Shown here piece after piece: positions 25,607-34,272 of a stretch of 64,000 nt of DNA. The stretch's first letter is position 1, and the number at the start of each line of letters is the position of its first letter. The notes under the pieces are model-generated. The model was not told where the DNA came from. It searched no databases and saw only the letters and a list, made by a program, of their open reading frames with translations. The position numbers and the translations under genes were made by a program. This DNA is from Raineyella fluvialis (GTDB lineage Bacteria; Actinomycetota; Actinomycetes; Propionibacteriales; Propionibacteriaceae), in the NCBI RefSeq assembly GCF_009646095.1, contig NZ_CP045725.1:1674001-1738000 (forward strand), read 5' to 3'.

Positions 25607-25972
25607 CCAGCAGCGGGTACGACACTGCACAACAGCTGTGGCAGGCCGTCGGCGACAGCGCCAAGGGACTGAAGGTGAAGACCGGGAAGGACCCCTCGGC
25701 CGCCATTCGCGAGTTTGTGATGTCTCGCTTCCTGGCCAGCAGTCAGGGGCGAATGGGCACACCGCGGACTGCCGGGCCCACCGTCCTTCACGCCACCGCC
25801 GCAGTGGGCACCGCGCTACCCCCAGCAAGCGAGGAAGACCCCCGCGTGTGGTGACGTCATGCGGTACGACACCGCCGTCGCCCTGGTCAACACTTTGCTC
25901 TCACCAGTCCTCGACGGCACCGCCGCTGGTCACCAATGGCACCCCGAGGCCAGATCCTGGACCCCGCTCTGA
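25603..25972 (+). pseudogene. AbiEii nucleotidyltransferase toxin remnant, internally deleted
   Basis: The first ~47 codons (SSGYDTAQQLWQAVGDSAKG to AIREFVMSRFLA) match the normal AbiEii N-terminus found after such antitoxins. The frame then runs into unrelated residues and stops at 25854. In another frame, codons 25859-25972 read DTAVALVNTLLSPVLDGTAA and end WHPEARSWTPL, which resembles the normal AbiEii C-terminus (PVL.G....W.P...W). The whole catalytic nucleotidyltransferase core (GS and DxD motifs, about 200 residues) is missing. The toxin is therefore almost certainly dead, leaving a solitary antitoxin. Confidence 0.65.
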
Positions 25973-26318
25973 CGGGCAGTAGTCAGCGGACGGGCTTGGC
26001 ACCCAGAACCATCTGAGCCTGCCCGGCGTGACTACTTTGAAATCATGAGTTGGCTCCTCGATAGGCACCCGGTCGACCATCCTCGAATCCAGGATGCACT
26101 GCAGGCAATCGGGAGAGCGACGTATGTGGCAAGCCGGACCAGCTGCAGGAGTGGTTTGAACGCTCGCAGGAGGAGTTTCGCGGCGCTCTTGAGCAGATTC
26201 GAGTGCACGTGAACGGGCTCACGCCTGGGTGCGCCCTGGTCGGTTCCTGGCTGTTTCAACTCCTGGGGCAGGAGGATGACCAGTCCTTTCCTCAGCAGGT
26301 CTTCGATGCCTACTCGAC

Positions 26319-27759
26319 GGTCAAGTCCCTTTGTGTGGTGTAACCGTGTTGTCTCCTGGGGTGGGGTGTTGGTCAGGCAGTCAGGAAGAGCTCGGGGTGG
26401 GCGGGTTCTGCGTGGTCGTGGAGGATGTGGGCGAGTTTGCGCATGGAGACCTCGGAGAAGTAGCGGCGTTCGCCGTATTGCCATTCCTCGTGTTGTTCCT
26501 GGAGGACGGCGCCGATCAGGCGGGTGACGGAGTCGCGGTCGGGGAAGATCTGGACGACGTCGGCGCGGCGTTTGATCTCGCGGTTCAGCCGCTCGATCGG
26601 GTTGTTCGACCAGACCTTCTGCCAGTGCTCACGGGGCAGTGACGCGAACGCGGTCAGGTCTGCCTCGGCGTCCTGGAGCATGCCGGTGATCTCGGGGAAC
26701 GAGGAGCGCAGACTGTCGGTGACCTGCTGGTACTGGCCGATCACGGTCTCGGGGGTGGTCTGGGCGAAGATCGTCGAGATCAGCGCGTTGATCGGCTTGG
26801 ACCGGGCCGATCCGAGTTTCTGGGTGACGTTGCGGGCGAAGTGGACCCGGCAGCGCTGCCAGCCGGCTCCGGGCAGGATCGCCTTCACCGCGGCTTTGAG
26901 GCCGGCGTGGGCGTCGCTGGTGACCAGCGCGACACCCAGCGGGTCGGTGTCGGTGGCGACCTTCAGGCCGCGGTCACGCAGGCCACGGAGGAACTCGGTC
27001 CAGAAGTCGGTGGTCTCGGCGTCGCCGAGGGCCATGCCGAGGATCTCGCGGCGTCCCTCGCCACTGACACCGGTCGCGACGACGAGGGCCTGGGAGACGA
27101 CCCGGCCCCGGACGCGGACGTCGAGGTAGGTCGCGTCGAGGAACAGGTAGGGAAACCAGGTGTGGTCGATGCGCCTGTGCAGGAACTCGCCGACGGTCTC
27201 GTCGATCTCGGCGCAGATCCGCGAGACCGTGGAGCGGGAGATGCCGGTGTCGTTGCCGAGGGCGCGGACGAGCTGGTCGACCTTGCGGGTGGAGACGCCC
27301 TCGATCCAGGCCTGGCAGATCACCGCGTAGAGGGCCTTGTCGACCCGCCGGCGGGGGTTCAGCAGGGCAGGGAAGAACGACCCCTCACGCAGTTTCGGGA
27401 TCGCGAGGTCGACCTCCCCGGCCGGGGTCTGGAGGGACTTGGGGCGGGTACCGTTGCGACGCGTGGTCCGGGCCGGGGTGCGTTCGTAGCGGCCGGCGCC
27501 GATCTTGACGGTCGCTTCGGCGTCGATCAGGTCCTGCAGCCCGGCCTGCAGCATCCGGCGGAACACGTCCGAATGGGCCAGGTCGGGATCGGTGAGGACT
27601 TCTGAGATCAGGCTTGTCAGGGCAGACTGGTGGCGGGTCATCGTGGGATCACTTCTTTGCTTCTTGGCGGAAACATCAGGTCTCCCACGATGGCCCTCCT
27701 ACGTCGTCAGCAACGACAAGGACACCGCGGGAAGTGACACCACGCTATGGGACACATCC
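26319..27759. mobile_element. IS256-family insertion sequence (1,441 bp)
   Basis: One transposase gene (minus strand) lies between imperfect 26-bp terminal inverted repeats: the left begins GGTCAAGTCCCTTTGTG, the right (reverse complement) begins GGATGTGTCCCATAGCG, with 18 of 26 matches. The element is flanked by an exact 8-bp direct repeat TACTCGAC (26311-26318 and 27760-27767), the duplication size usual for IS256. The duplication is still perfect, so the insertion is fairly recent. Confidence 0.9.
26373..27641 (-). CDS. IS256-family transposase
   Basis: 422 residues, full length for the mutator/IS256 group. The DDE residues can be placed: the first aspartate in YLFLDATYLDV, the second in VTSDAHAGLKAA, and the glutamate in NPIERLNREIKRR. 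The N-terminal region (LISEVLTDPDLAHSDVFRRM) carries the DNA-binding helices. It has no frameshift, so the element may be active. The start lies about 118 bp inside the right end of the element. Confidence 0.93.
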   Translation of the reverse strand: MTRHQSALTSLISEVLTDPDLAHSDVFRRMLQAGLQDLIDAEATVKIGAGRYERTPARTTRRNGTRPKSLQTPAGEVDLAIPKLREGSFFPALLNPRRRVDKALYAVICQAWIEGVSTRKVDQLVRALGNDTGISRSTVSRICAEIDETVGEFLHRRIDHTWFPYLFLDATYLDVRVRGRVVSQALVVATGVSGEGRREILGMALGDAETTDFWTEFLRGLRDRGLKVATDTDPLGVALVTSDAHAGLKAAVKAILPGAGWQRCRVHFARNVTQKLGSARSKPINALISTIFAQTTPETVIGQYQQVTDSLRSSFPEITGMLQDAEADLTAFASLPREHWQKVWSNNPIERLNREIKRRADVVQIFPDRDSVTRLIGAVLQEQHEEWQYGERRYFSEVSMRKLAHILHDHAEPAHPELFLTA

Positions 27760-28074
27760 TACTCGACCATGCTGAGCTCGTGGATCCTGGCTCCCGTTTG
27801 GGATCTACTCCCGCGACTCGAGGGAGAACCCACCATCCCCGCCCGCGATGGCGCGGTCCGCTAGCCAGTATGACGCGCAGGAAGAGCACCCCCGAGCGGC
27901 TCGGTCACCACTGGGTGAGTGGTAGCGCCGCGCCGGGTCACTCGGGTGGTCAACTCGGTCGCCCCTCGCGAGGGTTCCGGCGTCTGCGGAAAAGTTGCAG
28001 CGCGACTGTCAGGATGAGCGCAGCGGCCGCGACGACCGAACCTGGCAGCAGGCCGGCGGTGCGGTAGGAGCAGG

Positions 28075-30474
28075 TCAGCTGGGTGGCCCCCGGACCGGGA
28101 CGGTGAGCATGCCCGCTCGCTCGGCGACCGGGACGGGTCCCGCGTCGGTGCGGCAGGCCCAGCCGGGCAGGGCGGTGGTGAGGATCACCGCGTCGCCGGT
28201 CTGCGGTGCCGGCCAGCTGACGCTGACCCGCTCCTTGCCGAAACGTACGTCGGCGCCCTGGCTCCGGGAGGTGGTCACCATCCGGTCGAGGGCCGCCGGG
28301 TCCAGGCAGCCGACGTCGCCGGGGCGTACGTCCAGACCGGTGCCGCGGATCGTCAGCGTCACAGCGCCGTCGGCCGGCACCGAGCCGAGCGTGTGCACGA
28401 CGGGATCACCCCAGCCGACCGTACGGTCCTGCCAGCTGATCGACCCGTGGGCGCGCCGATCATCGGGGTGGGTGACCATCTGGAGGGTGCTGCCCGCGGG
28501 GCAGCGCCCGGAGAGCTCGACCGTCGCCGGGCCCGCAGCGGTGATGCCCTGATCGATCGCCACGCGGCCGTTGCTTGGGTCGGTGAACCGCAGCGACGGG
28601 ACGGTGTAGAGCCGGATGCCGGCGAGCAGGTCGCGGGTCGCCCAGACGGTGCCCGCGGCGGCCGGGTCGGAGGCGACCGGGCCGCTCGGCAGGACGGTGG
28701 CGAGCGCCGCGACCCGGTCATCGGCCCGGCCGTGGATGCCCAGCAGCGCCGGCACCGCGGGGTCGTCGCCGGCGAGGCTGATCCGTCGCCGCCCGTACGG
28801 CAGGCCCAGGCCGGACAGCGCGTCGGTGGTGACCCGCGGCACGGTGCTGGAGTAGTAGTCGATGCCGTTGTAGCCGAGCAGCAGCGGGTCGTTGTCGGTG
28901 CTGCGGGGGGCCCGGGTGCGTTCGCCGTCCGGTACCGGCGGCACCTCGGCCAGCCGGGCCGCATAGACGCTCGCGCTGAGAGTGGTCGGCGCGCCGTGGA
29001 ACCTCGCCTTGTCCCGGTAGGTCGCGCCCGCCGTGTAGGTGCTTTCGATCAGGACCGTGCCCACCATCACCAGGGCCAGTAGGCGCGGGGAGGGGGAGGG
29101 CCGCGCAGCCGCGGGGGACGTCTCCGCGTGGGAGCCGGGAACGGCGCAGACCAAGGCGATCAGGACCAGGTCGGCGCCGCTGAAGAGCAGCGTGACGATC
29201 GACAGCTCGCCGGACAGCACGGCGCCCAGGGCGGCCACCGTCAGCACGCCACCGAGCAGCGGCCACCGGCCGGGGAGCCCCGTGGCCAGGCCCACCCACG
29301 CGGTGATCGCCAAAATGCCGGCGATGACGAAGGCCTCCCGGTAGGCGCTGCCGTTGGGCACCGCGAAGCTGTGCCAGGCCAGCTGCGTCGCCGGGATCTG
29401 CATGCTGACCACCGACGCGACCGGCAGGATCACCAGTGTCAGCCGGGCGCGGACGGGCAGCCGGCGGTTCCAGGGGGCCGCGGCGACGAGGATCAGGGCG
29501 CCGAGGCCGACGAACAGCCCCGCGGACCCCAGCGACCAGTTGCCCGGGAAGAGCCGCGCCAGCGTGGTCGCCCAGGAGACCTGGTAGAGCGACGTCTCGG
29601 GGCCCGGAGCGGCGGACCGGACCGCGTCGAGGACCGGCAGCACGAGCCAGCTGATCATCGCGATGCCCAGCGCGAACCCCCCGATCACGCGGCCGAGAGC
29701 GACGGCGGCGTCGCGTACGGTCGGCCGGTCGACGACAAGCAGAGCCACCACGACCAGGCCGACGCCGAGGGTGGCCATCACCGCGGTGTAGTAGTTCGCC
29801 ATCCAGAAGAGCGCGACGAGCAGCACGGCCGGGATCAGTCGGCGCCGGCGGATCAGCTGGACGGCGGCCCACAGCAGCACCGGGAAGGCCACCAGGCCGT
29901 CCATCCAGGACAGCACCACGATCGCGTCGCCGGTCACCCAGCCGCAGCCGGCGTACGCGGCGCCCAGCGCGGCGGCCACACCCCAGGGAGCGGCCCGGTG
30001 CAGCGACAGCAGCACCAGCGCCATCACCGCCGCGGCGGTGGCGATCTGGACCAGCGTGATGACCTGCACCCCGAGGGTCAGCCGGTCGCGCGGGACGAAC
30101 ACCAGCAGCAGGTTGAACGGACTGGCGGCGTACGTGGCGAAGTCGCCGAGATAGGGCACGCCGAGGCCGCTGTGCCAGTTGAAGAGCAACGAGTTCGGGC
30201 CGCCCGGATGCAGCAGGAGCTCGCGGACGTACGCCTTCTGAGGGAGCAGTTGGTTGTAGGCGTCGTTGACGGCCCAGGGTCGCTTCCCGAAGGGGTGCAC
30301 GCTCGCCAGCCACATCCCGGTGACCTGGGCGACGACGGCCACCAGCGCCGCGGTCAGCGAGGCGAGGACCCGGTCGCGACGACCCCCCGCGGCGACCGGC
30401 CCGAGCAGCACGGAGACGTCGGCCGGCAGCGGGTGGGAGGCGACCGGGGTCGGCGCCGCTGCGGGGATGGCCAT
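28075..30474 (-). CDS. YfhO family membrane protein (second of three), 3' frameshift
   Basis: 799 residues as read. The membrane half and the motifs PFGKRPWAVNDAYNQLLPQ, FNWHSGLGVPYLGDFATYAA, LLGYNGIDYYSSTVPRVT and TALPGWACRTDAG closely follow the paralogue at 21.9-24.4 kb. The frame ends early, after MLTVPVRGPPS. Adding one base to the C5 run at 28087-28091 lets it continue as GATQLTCSYRTAGLLPGSVV, one more membrane span and a basic tail, to a TGA at 27950, exactly as in the paralogue. So the real gene is probably 27950-30474. The start is the ATG at 30474, divergent from the third YfhO gene; the much longer upstream frame is a shadow. Confidence 0.8.
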   Translation of the reverse strand: MAIPAAAPTPVASHPLPADVSVLLGPVAAGGRRDRVLASLTAALVAVVAQVTGMWLASVHPFGKRPWAVNDAYNQLLPQKAYVRELLLHPGGPNSLLFNWHSGLGVPYLGDFATYAASPFNLLLVFVPRDRLTLGVQVITLVQIATAAAVMALVLLSLHRAAPWGVAAALGAAYAGCGWVTGDAIVVLSWMDGLVAFPVLLWAAVQLIRRRRLIPAVLLVALFWMANYYTAVMATLGVGLVVVALLVVDRPTVRDAAVALGRVIGGFALGIAMISWLVLPVLDAVRSAAPGPETSLYQVSWATTLARLFPGNWSLGSAGLFVGLGALILVAAAPWNRRLPVRARLTLVILPVASVVSMQIPATQLAWHSFAVPNGSAYREAFVIAGILAITAWVGLATGLPGRWPLLGGVLTVAALGAVLSGELSIVTLLFSGADLVLIALVCAVPGSHAETSPAAARPSPSPRLLALVMVGTVLIESTYTAGATYRDKARFHGAPTTLSASVYAARLAEVPPVPDGERTRAPRSTDNDPLLLGYNGIDYYSSTVPRVTTDALSGLGLPYGRRRISLAGDDPAVPALLGIHGRADDRVAALATVLPSGPVASDPAAAGTVWATRDLLAGIRLYTVPSLRFTDPSNGRVAIDQGITAAGPATVELSGRCPAGSTLQMVTHPDDRRAHGSISWQDRTVGWGDPVVHTLGSVPADGAVTLTIRGTGLDVRPGDVGCLDPAALDRMVTTSRSQGADVRFGKERVSVSWPAPQTGDAVILTTALPGWACRTDAGPVPVAERAGMLTVPVRGPPS

Positions 30475-30591
30475 GGGGTGGATGGTAAAGCAGCGTGGAT
30501 GGTGAAGCACACCGCAGCTAGACTGCGCGCGGCGTCTCCGGGGGAGACGACCGGCAGAGTCGAGGGTGCCGCGGCGCCCGGAGGAGGCCAG

Positions 30592-33249
30592 ATGCCCCAG
30601 GGGCGCACACCCGTACGCTTCCCGGTGAGCGCTGCGCGCGGCCGCCGTTGGCGGGAGGCTGTCACCGGTACCCCTGGAGCGGCCGCCCTCGCCGCGCTGC
30701 TGTCCGTCACCGTGATGGTGGTGCAGGCGGTGGTCCGCGGCGAGTACCCGTTCGGTGACCTGCCCCGCGGGTTCGACGACTACTTCGCCCAGTTCGTCCC
30801 CTACCACGCCATGTTCCAGCGGCTGCTGCACGGCGATCCCGGCATCGATGCGCAGTTCAACTGGTTCGTCGGGCTGGGCCAGCCGTTCCTGCCCGACTAT
30901 GCCGTCTACCTCGGCGGACCGTGGACGCTGCTGATCGGCCTGTTCCCGGTGACCCGGGTCGAACTCGGCATGGTCGTGGTGACCCTGCTCAAGGTCGCGA
31001 TGGTGGCCGCGTCGATGGTGGTGTACCTGCGGATCGCCCACGGCGCCGGACACCCGGTGCTCGCCGCCGTCGTCGGGACCGCGTACGCCACCAGCGGGTT
31101 CATTCTCGAGGAGGGCCTGTACGACCCGATGTGGCTCGAGGGGGTCGCGGCCTTCCCGCTGATCGCCCTGGTCGGCCACTGGTGCCGGACCGGCCGCCAC
31201 GCGGTGCCCAGCGTGCTGCTCATCGCCCTGCTCTACTGGTCGAACTTCTACAGCGCCATCATGGCCACCATCGGCGCCGTCTACCTGACCCTGGTGATGG
31301 CCCTGGTGGACCGGCTGCCGCCGCGCCGACTCGGCGAGCAGCTCGGGCGCCTCGCCGTGCGCGGCTTGCTCGGCGTCGGGCTGACGCTGCCACTGGTGCT
31401 GCCCGGAGTGCTGGCGGGGACCCAGGCTCCGCCGCTCGACATGACGTACGGGCCCCGCAACGTGCCGCTGTGGCGCTACCTCTCGAAGCTCTTCAGCCTC
31501 ACCGAGCTCCTCGACTTCAGCCCCGGCCTGGCGATCGGCACCCTCCTGCTCATCGCCGCGCTGGCCTTCTTCGCCCACCGACGGATCCCCCTGCGGGAAC
31601 GGCTCACCCTCGGCCTCGGCCTGGTCGTCATGTTCGCCACGATGTCGTGGGACGTCACCCGGCTGGTCTGGTTCGGGTTCACCGAGCCGCACGGGTCCTT
31701 CTTCCGCAATGCCTTCGTGGTCAGCGGCTTCCTCCTGGTGCTGGCCTGGCGGTTCCTGCTGCGGCCACCTCCCGGCCTGCTCGCCACCGTCCTCGGCGGT
31801 GGCGCGGTGCTGGCGGTGCTCGGCTGGCTGACGCTCATCCACCACCGCGGACCGCACCACGCCTGGTCCACGCCGCTCACCGTGGTGATGGTGCTGGCGG
31901 CCGTGGCCGGCGTCGCCGTGATGGCGATCCGGCCCGGCACCCGGCGCGTGGTCGGCCCGATCCTGGTCTCCCTCCTGGTCCTGGAGTTGGGGCTGAACGC
32001 CGTCGTGGTCGAGCAGTTGCGGGCCTCGGTGCGCCAGCCGATGGGACGCTGGTACGCCGACGCCGACCGCGACCTCGCGCTGGTCCGGGAGCACCGGGCG
32101 AGCGGCCAGGGCTGGCCGCCCTACCGGCTGGACGACGCCGCGTACTGGTACGGCAACCAGTCCGGCCTGCTGGGTGAGCCGGGCGTGCGGTACTACTCGT
32201 CCACCTTCACCGCGCAGTCGGCCCGGGTGTTCGCCGACCTCGGCGTCCCTTCACTCGCCAACGGCCGGTTGATGGGCCCGACCGTCGAGGACGCGCCCCT
32301 CTTCGCCCTGCTCGGCGTCTCGGCCCGGCTGGAACATCCCGAGCCGGGGCGGTCCCGGGTGAGCACCTACCGGTCGTTCCCGCTGGTCCGCGTCGCGCCC
32401 CCGGCGCGGCCGTCGGTCACCGGGGTCGCCTCGGTGTTCGCCCATCGCGACGGACTGTGGGACGAGCAGGTCTACACGGCGCCGGTGTGGGCGACCCGGC
32501 CGGCCACGGACGGCGCCGTGGTGCCCGCCGGCAACCAGACCCGGCTGGCCGGCACCTGCCCCGCCGGAGGAGTGCTCCAGGCCGACCTGCGGCCGGCGGG
32601 CGGTGCGGTGACACTGCGGACCTCGGGGTCCACCTCGGGTGGCCAGCGCGTCGACACGCCCGCCCCCGATGAGCGGCCGGCGCCGGTCACCGTGGCACTG
32701 CCCGCGACGGGAGCCTTCGATCTGGCGTACGTGGCCGACAACCGGGCGCCCCAGCCGCTGGCGCTGGACCGGTTCGCCTGCTTCGACGCCGCCCGCGCGG
32801 CCGGCTTCGTCGACGCGGCACAGCGCGATTCCCCCGGCCTGCTGGTGCATGGTCGCCACCTCGAGGCGACCTGGCCGCACCCGGTGTCGGGTGACGTGAT
32901 CGTGTCGACGACCGCGGTCGACGGCTGGTCCTGCGACGTCGACGGGCAGCCTGCTCGGATCATCCCCGCGAGGGCCTGCTCAGCCTGCCCGTGCAGGGAG
33001 CCAGCCGCCTCTCCTGCCGCTACTCGACGCCCGTGCTCGCGCCGGCGACCGCCGCGGCGCTCGTCTGCCTGGCGGCCGTCGTGGCGCTCGGCCTCATCCG
33101 GCGCCGTACGGTCAGCAGGTGGCGCGACCGGAGCTGAGCACCGGCCCGGGCCACCGCGGTCCGGCCCTCCGGAGCTCCGCGCAGGGCATGCGATACTGGC
33201 CGCCGGGGCCCGCCGCAGGCCCTTCCCCCCGCACGATTCCGAAGGATGA
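30592..33249 (+). CDS. YfhO family membrane protein (third of three), 3' frameshift
   Basis: YfhO-type protein with PFGDLPRGFDDYFAQFVPYH, FNWFVGLGQPFLPDYAVYLG and YYSSTFTAQSARVFADLG. About a dozen spans precede a long extracytoplasmic domain. It is more diverged than the other two. The last proper block is TTAVDGWSCDVDGQPARIIP; then the frame turns to nonsense and stops at 33249. One base added to the C4 run at 32964-32967 gives REGLLSLPVQGASRLSCRYS, a final membrane span and a TGA at 33137. So the real end is probably 33137 (about 849 residues). The ATG at 30592 follows GGAGGAGG; an ATG at 30499 is an alternative. Confidence 0.78.
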   Translation: MPQGRTPVRFPVSAARGRRWREAVTGTPGAAALAALLSVTVMVVQAVVRGEYPFGDLPRGFDDYFAQFVPYHAMFQRLLHGDPGIDAQFNWFVGLGQPFLPDYAVYLGGPWTLLIGLFPVTRVELGMVVVTLLKVAMVAASMVVYLRIAHGAGHPVLAAVVGTAYATSGFILEEGLYDPMWLEGVAAFPLIALVGHWCRTGRHAVPSVLLIALLYWSNFYSAIMATIGAVYLTLVMALVDRLPPRRLGEQLGRLAVRGLLGVGLTLPLVLPGVLAGTQAPPLDMTYGPRNVPLWRYLSKLFSLTELLDFSPGLAIGTLLLIAALAFFAHRRIPLRERLTLGLGLVVMFATMSWDVTRLVWFGFTEPHGSFFRNAFVVSGFLLVLAWRFLLRPPPGLLATVLGGGAVLAVLGWLTLIHHRGPHHAWSTPLTVVMVLAAVAGVAVMAIRPGTRRVVGPILVSLLVLELGLNAVVVEQLRASVRQPMGRWYADADRDLALVREHRASGQGWPPYRLDDAAYWYGNQSGLLGEPGVRYYSSTFTAQSARVFADLGVPSLANGRLMGPTVEDAPLFALLGVSARLEHPEPGRSRVSTYRSFPLVRVAPPARPSVTGVASVFAHRDGLWDEQVYTAPVWATRPATDGAVVPAGNQTRLAGTCPAGGVLQADLRPAGGAVTLRTSGSTSGGQRVDTPAPDERPAPVTVALPATGAFDLAYVADNRAPQPLALDRFACFDAARAAGFVDAAQRDSPGLLVHGRHLEATWPHPVSGDVIVSTTAVDGWSCDVDGQPARIIPARACSACPCREPAASPAATRRPCSRRRPPRRSSAWRPSWRSASSGAVRSAGGATGAEHRPGPPRSGPPELRAGHAILAAGARRRPFPPHDSEG

Positions 33250-33252
33250 TCC

Positions 33253-34242
33253 ATGCTCCAGCGCCGGCAGCCGGCTCCGTCCGATCGCTCGCCGGCCCGG
33301 GCGACGCGCCGACGGTCCCTGCTCGTGGCCGGCGCCCTGACGCTGCTCCTCACCGCCTGCGGCTCGGTCCTCGGCTCGGCGCCCCGGGCGACACCCTCCG
33401 CGGCGGGCGGCTGCACCGGCGGCTCGCTGCAAGTCGTGGCGCACCAGGACGACGACCTGTTCTTCATGAGCCCGGACCTGCTCCACGATCTCGGCATCCA
33501 GCGCGAGCGGTGCATCCGTACGGTCTTCCTCACCGCCGGGGACGCGGGCTACGGGCAGGACTACTGGAGCGCCCGCGAGCGGGGGATGGAGGCCGCGTAC
33601 GCCGAGGCTGCCAAGGTCCCGGACACCTGGGAGTCGAGCTCCTTCACCGCCTCCGGCCACCAGGTGCTGGTCCGTACCCTGGTGCCGCGGCGGACCGTCT
33701 CCCTGGTCTTCCTTCGCCTCCCTGACGGGATGCCCGGCGGGGAGGGCAGCGACCAGCAGCACCACCAGAGCCTGCCGAAGCTCCTCGACGGCAGGATCCC
33801 TGACATGACAGCCGTCGACGGCTCCGCGACGTACACCGCGGCCGGGCTTCGGGACGAACTCGTGGCCCTGATGGACGACGCCCGCCCCGCCCTGATCCGC
33901 ACCACTGATTTCGTCCACCCGATCGGCGACGGCGACCACGGCGACCACCACGCCGCCGCCTACCTGACCCGGGACGCCAGTCGGCGGGCGGACGTCGAGC
34001 ACCGGATCCTCAGCTACCAGGGCTACCCGGTCAAGGACAAGCCGAAGAACGTCGGCGCCGACGACCTCGCCCTGAAGACGGCCGTCTACGACACGTACCA
34101 GGGCTTCGCGCTGCCGTCGGAGCCGATGTGGCGGCCGGCGTGGCTCTACCGCCAGTACGTCGTCGCCGACACGCAGGTGCCTGCCGCCACTGCACCGGCC
34201 TCGGTGGACACGTCGCCGTATCGCCCCGGCCCCGGGGAATGA
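33253..34242 (+). CDS. PIG-L family deacetylase lipoprotein
   Basis: 329 residues. The N-terminus has basic residues, a hydrophobic core and a lipobox LLTAC, so it is an exported lipoprotein (lipidated Cys near residue 35). The catalytic motif AHQDDDLFFM is the PIG-L/LmbE AHPDDE zinc motif with Gln for Pro and Asp for Glu. GDHGDHHAAA supplies the second histidine pair. Relatives remove acetyl groups from N-acetylglucosamine-type sugars. Its position beside YfhO and glycosyltransferase genes suggests it trims a surface glycan outside the membrane. The Asp for Glu change in the first motif is conservative. Confidence 0.78.
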   Translation: MLQRRQPAPSDRSPARATRRRSLLVAGALTLLLTACGSVLGSAPRATPSAAGGCTGGSLQVVAHQDDDLFFMSPDLLHDLGIQRERCIRTVFLTAGDAGYGQDYWSARERGMEAAYAEAAKVPDTWESSSFTASGHQVLVRTLVPRRTVSLVFLRLPDGMPGGEGSDQQHHQSLPKLLDGRIPDMTAVDGSATYTAAGLRDELVALMDDARPALIRTTDFVHPIGDGDHGDHHAAAYLTRDASRRADVEHRILSYQGYPVKDKPKNVGADDLALKTAVYDTYQGFALPSEPMWRPAWLYRQYVVADTQVPAATAPASVDTSPYRPGPGE

Positions 34243-34272
34243 GGCCGGGACCGGCGCGGGCGACCAGGGGGA

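Larger units (their letters stand above)
26045..27864 (+). pseudogene. Unknown gene split by an IS256-family element
   Basis: The left part is 26045-26318 and the right part 27768-27864. If the element and one copy of the 8-bp duplication are removed, the frame runs from GKPDQLQEWFERSQEEFRGA through PQQVFDAYSTMLSSW to a TAG at 27864 without a break. The N-terminal stretch (MSWLLDRHPVDHPRIQDALQ) is in a different frame; one missing base near 26128-26130 would join it (TYV-GKPDQ). The joined product would be about 124 residues. I do not recognise the family. Same strand as the AbiE remnant just upstream. Confidence 0.6.

Noticed and set aside
26045-26484. A 150-codon minus-strand frame over the left end of IS256
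   Set aside because: It spans the element boundary and is antisense to the disrupted gene and IS end; no family features.
29128-30591. Upstream extension of the plus-strand YfhO frame to 29128
   Set aside because: It is the antisense shadow of the second YfhO gene; a strong ribosome site precedes the ATG at 30592.
30475-32094. A 1,339-codon minus-strand open frame covering 28075-32094
   Set aside because: Only 28075-30474 is YfhO-like; the rest is low-complexity shadow (many Arg, Gly, Gln) of the plus-strand YfhO gene.
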